Positions 23,813 to 35,061 of a DNA stretch of 64,000 nucleotides are shown in pieces. A program made the position numbers and the translations under genes. The stretch is from contig JAXBDG010000002.1 in the NCBI GenBank assembly GCA_036320915.1, positions 3,500,001-3,564,000 of the forward strand. The letters run 5' to 3'. How positions within the stretch are numbered: the first letter of the stretch is position 1; every line of letters begins with the position of its first letter. The notes beneath the pieces are model-generated. The model was not told the origin of the DNA, did not search any database, and saw only the letters and a list, made by a program, of their open reading frames with translations. The DNA comes from Linnemannia elongata. Taxonomy: Eukaryota > Mortierellomycota > Mortierellomycetes > Mortierellales > Mortierellaceae.

Positions 23813-25008
23813 CTATTGAGTCTTGACGGTCTTGTGCGCTGGAGCTTTGACGGATGGGATCACATAGATTGGGAGTGACACCAGCAGCATCACCAGGACC
23901 TCTACAATTTCAAGGCAGAAGAAGAAAGGGAAAGGAGAGTTAGTTGACCTGCAATAACACGACCGGTGGATATTACATGTTGGGTTTGTGTTTTCTTACC
24001 AGCAACCCAGAATCCGAGAAGAGGCGACCATTGACTGTTCCTGTCGAGGATGTTTCCATTGTCAAACAGTCTCCATGCGTTCTTGGACAGCGACTGTGAA
24101 GAGTCGTTCTTGAAATTGCTAATGTTGTATGTGGCGAACACTTGATAAAGAAAGAAAAATGAGTGTGGTGAGCTTCGGGGTGGAGTCCAAATAATTGGGC
24201 GGCAAAGGATCTTGTTTTTTCAGGTACACAATAGAACAAAGCAGACTTACGGGCAGAGATGGTGATCATGCCTTGAATGATGTAGGAGAGGCAGGAGAAG
24301 AACATGCGGGACTTGTCCCCTGCCGCCAGAAGAGTCTCGTTCTTCAGCCAGATGTATGCTGGGATGTATGCCGCCTGTTCAGAAGATCCGAACATGGTTC
24401 CCAATGTGAGTTTTCTTCTCAATAACAAATACATACACATGCATTCAAAACAAACACGAGAACCAAAAAAAAAAAAAACTTACAGGGAGAAGGACGACAC
24501 CCATGGCAAGAAGAGTAATCAACATCCTCGAGAACGCAAAATCCGTCAAATCAAATACCTTGCCCGCCCTCCAATCCTGATACCCCGAAGGGTACAAAAA
24601 CCGATTGTACCCCATCCCCAAAATCGCACAGAAACAAGTATAAGCATGGATCCAATACTTGTTCATCCCCATATATAACACGGTCTCCTCATGATGTCGA
24701 CGAATACTGCGATAGGTCACATAGTACCCAATGATTCCTAGGAGGACATTCGTGAATGCGAATACGGTAGGTAAGAGGGCATGGATTTCGTTCTTGTCAC
24801 CGAGAAGGTACATGGATTCCCAACCGGGATTGTCCCAGAGGAGATAGAGGCCTGAGGGGGCAAAGATGAGGGAGAGGAAGAGCAGGGTATAGACGAAGGA
24901 GGGGGTTGCCCAGAATTGGGATTCGGGGGTGTTTTTGAGCGTGCCAGCGGAGCAAGCTGCGAAGACTGCGCCGAAGGAGAAGCTCCAGAAGACGTCCACT
25001 TCTATCAT
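23813..25008 (-). CDS. Multi-pass membrane protein, unknown family
   Basis: Four exons (25008-24484, 24374-24251, 24140-24000, 23901-23813) sum to 879 nt, 292 residues, ending HKTVKTQ. I do not recognise the family. Hydrophobic segments fit about six or seven membrane spans: near residues 5-22, 36-57, 76-97, 118-135, 155-178, 200-218 and a last one encoded by the final exon (VLVMLLVSLPIYVI). Loops contain DNPGWESMYLLGDKN and NRFLYPSGYQDWRAG. There is no cleavable signal peptide; the first helix starts right after MIEVDVF. All introns are GT-AG and phases close perfectly. It lies convergent with the phosphatase gene, 226 bases apart. Transporter or lipid-enzyme roles are possible but unsupported. 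Confidence 0.85.
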
Positions 25009-26285
25009 TGTTGGTTGAAGGTGATGTTGTTTTTGCTAACTTGGCGTGTTGTGTTGTTTGTGTGATGGAGAGGGAAGGAGTGAGGGAGAACGGCCTTGGG
25101 GTATGTGGAGAAAAATGCTTTTGGCGTTGGGGGGGAGCAGCAGGGTTTTTATGTGAGCGTCTGATTTGTCTTTTCTTTATGGTTTGGTCGTTTTGTAATA
25201 CTTTGATCTTATCTGTCAAGAGAAAGTGAGGGAGATGGACGAACAAGGGGTGAAGAGAAGGGGTCAACGGGAAGGAAGGGGCCAACGGAAAAAAGGAAGG
25301 GGCATTTTTACAGGTAAAAAAAGCGGCGGCACGGGGAAAGGCAAGGCAGTGTGTTTGTTCAGCATGTGTTCTTGTTCGCGTGGGAGTATGCTGTAGGTGA
25401 GTGCGTAGGGGATGTAAATGGGACGCATGCAAAAGAAAAGTCCGCCCGAACCGACTCTGCTTCTCGTCGACAATCCACAAAGAAGGACGCGCTTGGTCCT
25501 CAACAGGCGTATTTAAATCATCCATAAGACCACGTCCACCTAAACAAAAGGCAGTGCGCGGGTTGGTTTTCTCTTTCTCACTCGTATCGATGAACGGCGC
25601 CAAGCAACGTTAATGAAAAAGTGACCAAGGAGTTGAATAAAAAAACCAACACTATAAGAATGTAAATACGCTGGCTCCGATCAATTGTCAGTATAAGAGC
25701 GAGGACAAACAAGAAGTACTCTGGTTTCCTTAATCATGACCCTCACAGCTGCCTACAAAACGCCCTTCACGTTCCTAGTTTCTCATCCTAACACTTTTCC
25801 CTGAACAAAAAATACTAGTGAGCAAAGCGACACGACCAAGCGATGCGGTGGTCTAAATCCCTCCGGCGGTCGACTCCTAATGAGGCTGAGTCCTCTACGA
25901 TAACATCATGAACAGACTCTCAACCTCAAAATAGATCTCCCATCACCTGGTCGAGTATGTCTTCTTCCTCTTCAGCGAAGTTGCCGCGTTGAAGGTTCCT
26001 GAATGGATTTTGGGCGAGAAGAGCGGTTGGGGGAATGTACCTTTGAATGAGAAGAGGATTGAGATTTTGATTGCTGCAGGTCGGTTTTTGACGACTGACT
26101 CTGTTGCTAGAGGATGTTGCTGTTCTAGCAGGTAATGAATGACACTTTGTAGGATGTGGAGTTGGAAGAAACACGTCGGTATTTTGTTGATGAAGTTGTA
26201 TTTTCTTATGCGAGCAATTGCTTGACGCTAATCTTTGAAGGTATGCGCAGTAGAATACATATCTAACTTGCTATTCTCGTTTTTA
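25009..26285. other. Intergenic region with possible coding remnants
   Basis: Promoter of the membrane-protein gene (GA-rich near 25200-25300), then gene-poor DNA. Around 25926-26174 both strands give readable stretches: on plus, KVPEWILGEKSGWGNVPLNE; on minus, an 82-residue open frame ending EEEEDILDQVMGDLF. Neither has a recognisable domain or a complete gene model. This may be a remnant connected to the dehydrogenase pseudogene just downstream. A GTATGC...TTTTTAG intron-like unit lies at about 26241-26286. Confidence 0.4.
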
Positions 26286-26975
26286 GGAGGAGCTGGAGGG
26301 CTGGGGTTTGTTACCACGACAGCTTTTGATGAAGCTGGTTTTAATCTCATCATCGGTAAGGCTCGGTGACAAACTTCTACAAAGGGCTAGGATGTTAACT
26401 GTATATTAGCTAAACATGTCACTCTCTTCATTCAGGCTACAGGGCAGGGGAGCTATAACCAAAGGCAGTGGATACTACCAAAACGCAGACTCGCAACCCT
26501 TTCAAAGACGTCCATCGCTTTGCCGAAGAGATTTTGACCTCCTTGTCAACAGTAAGAGAAAAACAAAGTAACCGTTCTTGACCTCCTGTCAATCAATTCA
26601 CCAAATGCCAAGTCATCTGCTCATTTTCATTTCGTGTTTAGTAGTGAATATACGCAGGGGTGAGGGACTTACCAAGTTTCAGATCAGCAGCGAAAGGGTT
26701 TGACAGCCAGTTCGGTATCAACCACATTAGCCACTACCTGCTCACCCACCTACTGTTGCCCCTGGTCAAGTAGTCATCCAAGGTTCGCATCGTGATGACA
26801 GCCTCTGCTATAACGACTCCAAACTGGCGACCGTAATGTTTGTGCGACACCTTGCCAGACTGCTTGCGCATACGCACCCAAGCACCACGGTCAATTGTCT
26901 GCACTCGGATCGTGCAACACCAATCTGTTCAAGAACTCGTTGCTTCTGAGCGTGTTGACGACGATCGGACTCTAG
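26286..26975 (+). pseudogene. Decayed short-chain dehydrogenase/reductase
   Basis: Pieces of an SDR (retinol-dehydrogenase-like) protein occur in order on the plus strand. They are the NAD(P)-binding glycine motif GGAGGLGFVTTTAF (26287-26330), NPFKDVHRFAEEIL (about 26493-26540), FDSQFGINHISHYLLTHLLL (about 26700-26756, the usual N-H-x-x-H region), KVRIVMTAS (after 26777) and VRHLARLLAH with a remnant of the segment after the active site (26840-26960). Introns with good GT/AG ends still separate the first parts (26356-26435, 26552-26657). The copy is dead: in-frame TAA at 26456, in-frame TAG at 26771, a one-base frame change near 26905-26915, and no trace of the catalytic YxxxK segment. Confidence 0.75.
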
Positions 26976-27980
26976 TATCTGTTGAGGCAACATGTTCGTG
27001 GAGCGAGGATGATTATTTATTTGTGTCTGAGCGAGAAAGTGAAGGATGAATGGAGAGTATTGGTTTGATGAGAGGATACGGCGTCGTAGTTCCGCTTCAA
27101 ATGATCCCAGCAAGCCGGGGGAGCTGATTCGTTGTGGCAATAAGGCTGTTGGCATCACTGAGCTGGGATCCTCGAACCTCTGAGAGCTTCTCCCTGTGAT
27201 CGACGTCTATTACACGAGAATAAAAATTACTTCACGCGCCGCAACAGGCCACCCGGCCTCCTCTTCTGTGACGTGATCATTTTCCGTTAAAGGTGGGCGC
27301 ACCTTTCGATTCGTTGCCTTTCGTTTCGTTTTTTCTCTTCTCCATTCACATCCAACAGACACACACATTGAATCTCATCCATTCCTTGCACTTTGCAACA
27401 AGTTGCTACATATAACAACGTATGTCTTCTCAACATGGCTCGCATGGCAGAACATTTTGGAGAGGGAATGCAGGATGCAACAGGATCTGGGCACTCGTCA
27501 TCTAGACAGGAAGTGGCACCACGCGACAACTCTTGTTTCTCCACAAACCCGCTTCGACTTCCCACGCCCTTGTGTCCAGTGAATCAGCGCTTCTAGAGTA
27601 TAGGAAGACTAGGAATAGAGGCAGCCTCGACCATAACAATCACGAAAGAAGGGCAGGACCATCTTTCCTCAGGAGCGTTTACTCTGATGAACTGGTGATG
27701 AATCCACTAACTCGGGAACAAACGACTGCCAGCAACGCCAGTGTCTTCACCTGACTGGCTGTGCAGTGATGCGCTTTGCTGATCAGAACAAAGGAACTCA
27801 TCTTCTCTCCTTTCGGTGCACTTTCCTCAGCCTAATAGAAAAACACTTTGCACAACACACAGTTTGCCTTTTGCAGCACTCAGGAACACACAACTTTCCC
27901 CCCCTCGACACCCTTTTGTTCAAACATAACCTTTTACCCCTTTCATCGACCAACCACGACACTTACTTACCTCTATAAAC
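26976..27980. other. Intergenic region
   Basis: About 1 kb before the eIF4E-like gene. Short open frames on both strands have no domain. The last 100 bases are CT-rich and probably the eIF4E leader. Confidence 0.55.
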
Positions 27981-29503
27981 ATGGATCCAGTTTGGGGCGC
28001 CTCTCGCAAGTCGTAAGTTCTTTTTATCTGTTTTGATTGCATGAATTAATGCTCACCCTCAATCAACTTTCTAAAACGAGACACACCGACTGTTCTTGAC
28101 ACAATCCACAATCAACCCTATCCTTGTCGAAACACCCACAGAACTCGTATGCAAGGCGACAACAGTGCGCCAGGAAGCGGTGGATCGAAACTAGTTCAAT
28201 TGCAACGACAGAGCTCAGGCATTGGATCTGGACTCCCGACACTTTCAACAAACTCTCTCTCTTCCATCTCCTCGGGTCCTCTCAGCAGCAGCAGTCTCAA
28301 CAGCCATAGCGCCAGCCTTCATGGATCTGGCATGACTCAACCAGGACTGTCGGCATTCCTGACTGGACCTAGTGCCTTGGATTCTCTAGAACTTAACAGC
28401 CACAGCAGTAGCAGCGGCACTGGCAGCAGAATCAACAGCGAGTATGGTCTTACGGGTTCAGGGGGACTTGGATCGAGAAACACCCCGCTCTCGGGAGGAA
28501 GTGGGTCTGCAGGAGTATCTGGATATATTGGATCAACTGGAGGCGGCGGTGGAGCGGGAGGAGTAGGACAGGCATCAGCTCATACGGCAGGATTGTCCCT
28601 CAATTCTGGAAACGCATCGAGTCTGGTGGCCTCGTCTGAGATCCACCCCTTGCACTTCAACTGGGTCTTTTGGTTCATGCACCGTCCACCTGGCAGCAAG
28701 ATCGTGAACTATGAGAGTGCCATGAAGAAGATTGCAACCTTTGGCTCGGTAATTTCTCTTTGTTTCATCTTTTGCCTTTTCCCTATTCACCTTGAGGGAA
28801 TGATCAGGTTCATGGACTAATGTCGATATGAAATTTCGTGGTATGACATGCATAGGTTGAGGACTTTTGGGCTGTATACTCGCATCTCCGTCGACCACAC
28901 GAGTTGCCGAATGTGAGCGACTACCATATGTTCAGACAGGGAGTCCGGCCTGTATGGGAGGATGCGGCCAACATTAACGGAGGCAAATGGATCGTGCGAC
29001 TCAAGAAGGGCTTGGCCAGCCGGTATTGGGAGAATTTGGTAAGGACTCGACTTTGTTTGTAGCTTTGTTGAGGACGACAAGGATGTCATCTCAGCGTCAA
29101 TTGGTTATCTTACTGACACCCGTTCACTTGCAATTAACTCTTACGTGTAGATCATGGCTGTCATAGGAGATCAGTTCGATGTGGGATCGGAGATTTGCGG
29201 CATTGTGTTGTCGATCCGCGGTGCAGAGGATATTCTGTCGATATGGAACCAGTCATCCCAGGGCGGGCGCACCAATCTGAAGATCAGGTACGAATGGGTT
29301 TGGATTTGTCGGACTTTAATTATGTCCACGGTCATGAACGTTTTCAGTTGCTAACGATGTGCGTTTTTGTAAAAATTGTCTTATGTAGGGATACCATGAA
29401 GAGAGTGCTGAGCTTGCCTGCTGATACCATTATGGAGTACAAGACCCACAATGACGCCTTGAAGGATAACAGCAGCTTCAGGAACACGGATGTCTTCAGG
29501 TGA
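27981..29503 (+). CDS. eIF4E class II (4EHP-like) cap-binding protein
   Basis: Five exons (27981-28012, 28142-28748, 28856-29038, 29151-29287, 29389-29503) sum to 1,074 nt, 357 residues. The start is the ATG in AAACATGGAT. The first 175 residues are Ser/Gly/Leu-rich disorder, much longer than in animal 4EHP. The core starts at HPLHFNWVFWFMHRPPG, with SVEDFWAVYSHL, RPVWEDAANINGGKW, GLASRYWENL and ILSIWN, and ends TIMEYKTHNDALKDNSSFRN, closely matching human eIF4E2/4EHP. The first cap-stacking Trp of eIF4E is replaced by Tyr (about residue 201, in VNYESAMKK) and the second Trp is kept (about W247), which is the class II signature. Such proteins bind the mRNA cap, usually as translational repressors. 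Its 3' end is convergent with the DUF4097-like gene, 329 bases away. Confidence 0.93.
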
Positions 29504-29832
29504 AAGGGCCTCGCCCCCTTTCCTCCTCCCTTCGGTTTCGAAGATCATGTACACCCGTTCCTAGCTCATCTTATCCGACCACCATTTTTTTTTTCTCTTT
29601 TCTTTTCTTTTTTGTTGTCCGGATAATCTGACTGTTCAGGAATAAAGGAAACAATGATTACAACAAAAAGATATGAAAAGGTTTATTGCTAATATGTAGG
29701 TGTTATGTTGAAGAACTGAAGAGTTTTGCAAAATGAGCCCACTTGTGCCAAGATAGAAAGTTCTCAAAATGAGCTAGTTTTCTTGATGTGTCGAAAGCGA
29801 GGTTGACTTGCAGGCATGGGTTTGATCAGACT
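29504..29832. other. Convergent 3' flanks
   Basis: 3' flanks of two convergent genes. It contains a T-rich run near 29585-29612 and an AATAAAGG near 29641, which could serve as a polyadenylation signal for the eIF4E-like gene. No gene seen. Confidence 0.5.
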
Positions 29833-31335
29833 TTAACCCTCCTTGGCAGCCAAGGACTCACCGGCAGGGTAGAAGCGCAAGGCGACGCTCGAGTTAGAGG
29901 AGGAGAGTTTGATCTGACTGGGACCCTCTGCGCCGCGGTAACCTTGCTTGGCAGACTTGTTGTTCTTTGTCAGAGTCAAGTCTGTGCCCTCGACGGTTGC
30001 ACTTGAGTGTGAGGTTGACAGGTCGAAAGAGCCCTGGAAAGCTTCCGTCTGGTGAAGGTGGAGGAGAGTGAAAAAAATGATATCGGTTAGTTGATTGATT
30101 GTTATTGGATCACAAGGATAATTGCGTATTTTGTGGTAAAAAGAACGAGAAAAGAAGACTTACGAGGTTGGCTTCGATGGAGCCGTTGGAGGTCTGGATG
30201 TGACCCTGGAAGGGCTGATCGACAGGGATCATGAGGTTGCTGCGAATAGCGCCATTAGAAGTCGACTGCTTGACCTCCAAAGGTTGGCCCGTTTGACTGG
30301 CATCAATATCAACCTCAACCTTCCCATTGTTGGTCGTCGAATGAATTACAGACGTGCGATCAGCCTTGTTCAACAACGCGCCCACAGTAACACGTCCATT
30401 CGTCGAGCTATTGTTCATCCACAATCCACGCGTCGTTTGAGTCGCCCGGGCATGGATATCCAGTCTTCCGTTAGTGGTTCGAGTGTTAATACGAGACTGG
30501 GACCCATCCTGGGCGTCGCGGACAGAAATCTTTGCGGTGATGGAACCATTGGTGGAATTGAGATCGATATGACCGGCATCGAAGGATCCCGAGACGGAGC
30601 CGTTGGAAGTTTGGAGATGTGTGATTTCGCCATTGAGGTCTTGCAGAGCAATGGATCCGTTAGACAGAGCGGTCTTGATGGATCCGAAGGCGAGCTTGGA
30701 CAGGTCACTGCCGGAGAGGGAGGTGTTGGGGAGGGAGAAGGAGAGGGAAGAGGTTGATGTTGTGGTCGAGGGGTATTGGACCATGGTCTCGTAGTAGATT
30801 GCGTTGAAGCATTGTTCCTTGGGCGTCTATTTCGATTGGAAGGGAAATTGGGTTTGTTAGTCAGTGTTACTTCATCCATGGCGAATTAGCTTTTTGCCAA
30901 GACCTTCCTTTTATTTCCCGCAGATTCTTCCCAGGATCCTTGCTTGACCCTTTTCCACTCAATGCTGCGCGTCGACTCCCCAAAAGCAAACACAACCACG
31001 CAAACAAACAAAACAAAGCAAACGAACAAAGAACGTACCTCCAAATGGTAAGTGTGGGTCTCCTTATCAAAGCTCGCAGAAATAACAACCTGCTCCTTAT
31101 CCGCCTCATTCACAACCCAAACCCTCGTCGAAATCAACCCCAGCCCCGTCTCGTCCGTCTCCGTGCCTCCATGGACAAGGAGTACTTTTCCCGACATCTT
31201 GCCCTCGGCAGAGACGATGACGTGGGGGTACTCTTTGGGGTTGAAGGACGTGTCGTCGTTGGGGATCCGGACGGGGATGTTGGGCTTTTGGGGGAAGCAA
31301 AAGGCTGAAGTGATGTTGGAGAACATGTTCTGCAT
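29833..31335 (-). CDS. DUF4097-like repetitive beta-rich protein
   Basis: Three exons (31335-31039, 30826-30164, 30048-29833) sum to 1,176 nt, 391 residues. The middle exon carries at least six short repeats of about 20-30 residues, each containing a (T/S)xNG motif (QTSNGSV, NSTNGSI, RTTNGRL, SSTNGRV, TTNNGKV, STSNGAI, QTSNGSI). This is typical of the beta-solenoid DUF4097/putative adhesin fold. The N-terminal exon (residues 1-99) looks globular, with a VIVSAEGKMSGKVLLVHGG stretch. There is no signal peptide, so it is probably cytosolic. A TTTAAATA element lies about 150 bases upstream. Function unknown; the fold call rests on repeat pattern only. Confidence 0.82.
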
Positions 31336-32159
31336 TTTCTTGTTGGTGTTTCGTTGGTGGTGTTTGTTGGTGAGAAAGGTGGAACGTAGGAAGAAGTCCT
31401 GTGTGCTTCGGTATGTTGTTCTTGTTGTGTTACTGTAGCTGTTGGTGGTGATGAGATAAGAAGAAAGAGAAAACTTCTGCCTTTAAATACTTGGCTTAAA
31501 ACTTGCCAAGGCTCCTTTGCCAGTGAGCAAAACGATGACACGCCTCTGTCGAGTAGGTTGGACAAGACTTATTGTTCGCACGGTTCCTCACTCGGCGGTC
31601 TTGGCCAGCCAAGACAGCTAGCCAGAATTGAAGGTGGGATAGATGGATACTTCCAGAAGGAGATGAGAAAAAGAGAGAGAGGGTGAAAAAAGGAGGACAA
31701 GAACGCGGCGCGATCTCCCTGCGGCGTACCTCATTTTCATTTTCTACTTCTTTGCGAGCAACTAAACCCACTGCACACATTTAAAGTCAGCACTGATGTT
31801 TAATTTTTTTTTTTTCTTTTATTCGACTTGCAAGTAAAAAGACTGAACCAAGGCTAATATGTAAACGCGAAACTTATTCGTACAGAGTGGGGTGAAAGAA
31901 GAAAGAAGAGAAAAATGAAATACTACAACAAAGGGCAACCGCGACCACGACAGGACCACACCAACAGTCTGCTTCCATTCAGGAACAACTACAACAGCCT
32001 GCTCCAAAGACCGCAATAAAATCCAGCAAAATACACTTCCTTTCACGTTCCCCTCTCTTACTTCACCTAGTCCTCCCTCACTCCTGCAGTGCCACACCGT
32101 TGCTTCTTGATCTCGCTCCTGTCTGATAGGGCTCGGTCTGTCCCTGAAAATCCGGTTAT
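31336..32159. other. Intergenic region
   Basis: Promoter of the DUF4097-like gene (TATTTAAA on minus near 31480-31487) and the 3' flank of the LisH gene. No coding evidence. Confidence 0.55.
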
Positions 32160-32366
32160 TCATTCCTGTTGTTGCTGCAATGAGGTCTTGGCGCTATCAA
32201 TGTTTATCGTGTTGTTGGCACAAATGTAGATGTGGTTGTAATGACTGTTGCAGGTGTTGCTTGTTGCTTGGCTGGTCAATTCATCTTTGTGGCAGTCGCA
32301 GTATCCCTTCTCGTTTCTACAAGGCTCATTCAACTCGACTCCTCCAGGAACGATGATAATCGCCAT
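32160..32366 (-). CDS. Alternative last exon of the LisH-CTLH gene, or a small Cys-containing ORF
   Basis: A 68-codon frame starting MAIIIVPGGVELNEPC and ending SLQQQQE has clearly coding-like codon use (GAG, AAG, AAC, ATC) and five Cys (CDC, NTC, YIC). It overlaps the predicted final exon of the LisH-CTLH gene in another frame. An AAG acceptor just before the ATG (11 bases after the stronger TCTCTAG) would fuse it in phase 0 after ...TKRVLK. That would lengthen the protein from 346 to 399 residues. It could also be a separate short gene. There is no signal peptide and no known family. Confidence 0.45.
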   Translation of the reverse strand: MAIIIVPGGVELNEPCRNEKGYCDCHKDELTSQATSNTCNSHYNHIYICANNTINIDSAKTSLQQQQE

Positions 32367-33232
32367 CTTGCCGGTGCCTAGAGAAAAGAGTTCATATCAG
32401 GAATCAATGATGTCAATACAGCAGCCTGCGGGCCAAAGCGACCAACCAGTCAACAATTGCAGTTTACAAAGAGTAAAGGGAAAAAGCTACGAGCAGTACC
32501 TTTAGTACGCGTTTAGTCTTGGAAGTGTCCAGAGCCAAGTACTCTCGCACCAGAGTTGCCTGCTTCACAATTGTCAACAGTGCAGGCTCGCAGGACATGC
32601 CATTGCATCCTAACATATCCCAAGGACACGCACGAAAGGAAAAAAAAGGATAATTTAAGTTAGCTATCTTGCCATTGACAGAAGGGATCAAACACACCTT
32701 CAAGACGGAGCACAATCGCCTTTCCGTATCAGCCCAGCTGGTTGAACATACCAAGAACTGCGCTGTTCATAATGTCGGCGAGGTGGTCCCGTGCTTCCTG
32801 CTTAAGGTGATGACTGTTGGGCGAGTCCTCTGGGTTGTTAAAAGCAATGACAGAGACAATCTCCTCCATGTGTCTGATATACTTATCCTTGCCCTGAGGG
32901 TCGAGTCGCGCGAAATCACTCAGGACCTGTTGGGCAAACATTAAAGCATCGGGGCCTCGCTCTGGATCCGATTTTACGATCTCAATGAACTTTTGGCACT
33001 GCAGCTTAAAGTTCATGTGAATAGAGCTGGGTGTGGTGAGAGGGCTGTGGGGGTCGATCGACAGCACTCCAGGAAACGCTGCGTTGCACATATCCATCGC
33101 TGGTCCAATGTCGCCCATCGAAATCAAAGATCGGATAGCTAGCGTGCAGAGAAAATCAAGGAGCCAAAAAATGGGTTAGTGTATTCTACATGCACAGTGG
33201 ATGGGATAAGCGGGGGAGAGAGAGAGAGAGAG

Positions 33233-33264
<32 letters not shown>

Positions 33265-34072
33265 AGGGAGAGAGCCGTAAAAGAGCGAGTGCTCCCGTGC
33301 ACGTACACGCAGAAACGCACACACGAACGGCATACAAAGGTAGACAGTCAGAGGCACATGGGTTTGGCATGTTTTCCCTTTCCATCCCCTCCTGCTCCTC
33401 CTCTTCTCCCACTTCCCCTGTTCCCCTTTATTCATGAACTCTTATCCTTTCTCCTCTTTCTCTTTCTCTTGTTTGTTGTGTAGTGCTTATTCTTGTTGTT
33501 GATGGCGAAAATGATGGTGGTCGTAATAGTCCTGGCAGTGGTTGCTCATATATGATATGTGTACGTGTATGCGTACCTTTGCGTATCTCCAGGTTCTTGA
33601 GTTGTTCGTCAATTTGGAGTGCGTGCGCCTTGTCAGCGGTAAAGGTACTGGTGCTGAGAGAATCCCTTGTATCCAAATAACCCTCACCCATGGGCGAGTC
33701 TCCTTCTTGATCAAGCTCCTCCTTCTCAGTGTCCATCATCAGCGATGCAGGATGGCGTGCTCTCCGGTGGTGAATATCGTCGTTGTCGAGGTTGTTGATG
33801 TTATTGTTGCTCTCAGAAGAAGCATTGCGGGTCATGGCACCTCCCTGTGGTACACCCACTGCAGAAGTTCCGTTAGTGGCCGATGCGACGCTGCCATTCT
33901 TTCGGCCATTGGCGGCAGAGTCGCTTGAGTCCTTGACTGCGTCGAGGTCGTCCTTCATGAAGGCACGGGCAGTTTCGCCATAGCAATTGTGGAGGAGGTA
34001 GTCGAGGACGAGCTGACGCGGGATTGCGGTGTCGATCTTGTTGGAGCTTTGTATCTCCGAGTCCAGGTCCAT
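32330..34072 (-). CDS. LisH-CTLH-CRA domain protein (GID/CTLH E3 ligase-type)
   Basis: Exons 34072-33577, 33138-32752, 32609-32500 and 32377-32330 give 346 residues, with the start in GCCATGGAC. A LisH motif lies at about residues 17-48 (PRQLVLDYLLHNCYGETARA). A Ser/Asn-rich disordered insert follows. CTLH/CRA helices run from about 150 to 330 (RSLISMGDIGPAMDMCNAAF, LQCQKFIEIVKSD, HMEEIVSVIAFNNPEDSPNS, HLADIMNSAVLG, then CEPALLTIVKQATLVREYL). This arrangement is that of RanBPM/Gid8-type subunits of the GID/CTLH ubiquitin ligase, but without a SPRY domain. The exon 2 boundary is the GTATGT in ...GTTCTTG|GTATGT; reading on would hit a stop within seven codons. The C-terminus is ambiguous: the TCTCTAG acceptor gives APARWRLSSFLEESS and a TGA, while an AAG 11 bases later opens a longer end. 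Confidence 0.85.
33215..33270. repeat. Compound (GA)n-(TG)n-(GA)n microsatellite
   Basis: Uninterrupted GA dinucleotides, then about six TG units, then GA again, inside the 438-nt first intron of the LisH-CTLH gene. Confidence 0.9.
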
Positions 34073-35061
34073 GGCCGTCAGGTTGTAAACTTGTTTGAGT
34101 GAGAAGTAGGTGTGTTGGTGTGGTTGTTACTTGTGTGTATTTTTTTTTTTCTTTTTTTTGGATGAATAAGAAGAATTAAAAAGGGAGGAGAAAAGTATGA
34201 ATGTGGGTTTGTTGGGGAAGGCAGAAGAAGAGTACGATTGGGAAGGAAGGGACGAAGGGAAGAAGGGAAGAAGGGAAGGGAAGAAAGTGAAAAAAGGGGG
34301 GAATGAGGGAAGAAGAAAAGTGAATGGGCAAAGAATGGGACTTGGGGTTAGGAAAGTCAAAAGTTAAATGCTACAGTGCACACACAGGCGGGGTGAGTGA
34401 GAGAGAAAGAGACAGGCAGAAAACAAAGAGGAGATAAAGAAAAGGCAAAGAAAAGGGGACAAGGAAGAACAGAAAAAAAAATCGAACAAATGAGTGAGGA
34501 ACGGGTGGAGAGGAGGTAAAGGACAACAGTGGGTATGAAAAAGGAAGGAGAGTGAGATGTGTGTCTTGGGTCAACATAACATTCGCTACAGAGGACGATC
34601 AATACCGGACATCATTGCTTGTACATCCTCCAGTTATCGTTGTTCGTATTGTCTTGTCCCTGCGGTCGATCGCTTCTTCTTGTACTTCTCTTATTCTTCA
34701 TTATTACACTCCTTGCCTGTCGTTTGGGTTGAAGACACGTACCCCTTTCCAGTTCGCCCCGTCTCTCGTTCCGTCCAGGGTCACGCCACCTCCTATTATT
34801 TGTTTGTTCGTAATCGCCACCTCGTCTAGGGAGCGCGCGGACGATAGTTGGTCAACAACCCGACCGGGAGTCGCTTATAGACACAGGAAGCACCCCAACC
34901 TTCGCCGTTGAAAAGCCGCACAACCATTGACAAAGGCAAGAAGAAGCTTGACATCCTTCGCCTGTTGGCACTCCTTTTCGAAAAAAAAGTGTTCTGGGAT
35001 CGAAATTACGCCACCAATAAAGCTTCGCAGTCACCTTGTAATGCCTTCGCACAAATTTATT
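34073..35061. other. Intergenic region, purine-rich
   Basis: Upstream of the LisH-CTLH start: (GGGAAGAA)n-like purine-rich sequence on plus at 34180-34330 and a T run at 34139-34160. Open frames around 34550-34910 lack any domain. The right end is the 3' flank of the LRR gene. Confidence 0.55.

Noticed and set aside
34552..34911. 119-codon plus-strand frame in the LisH/LRR intergenic region
   Set aside because: No domain, codon use like non-coding DNA, and other frames are similarly open.
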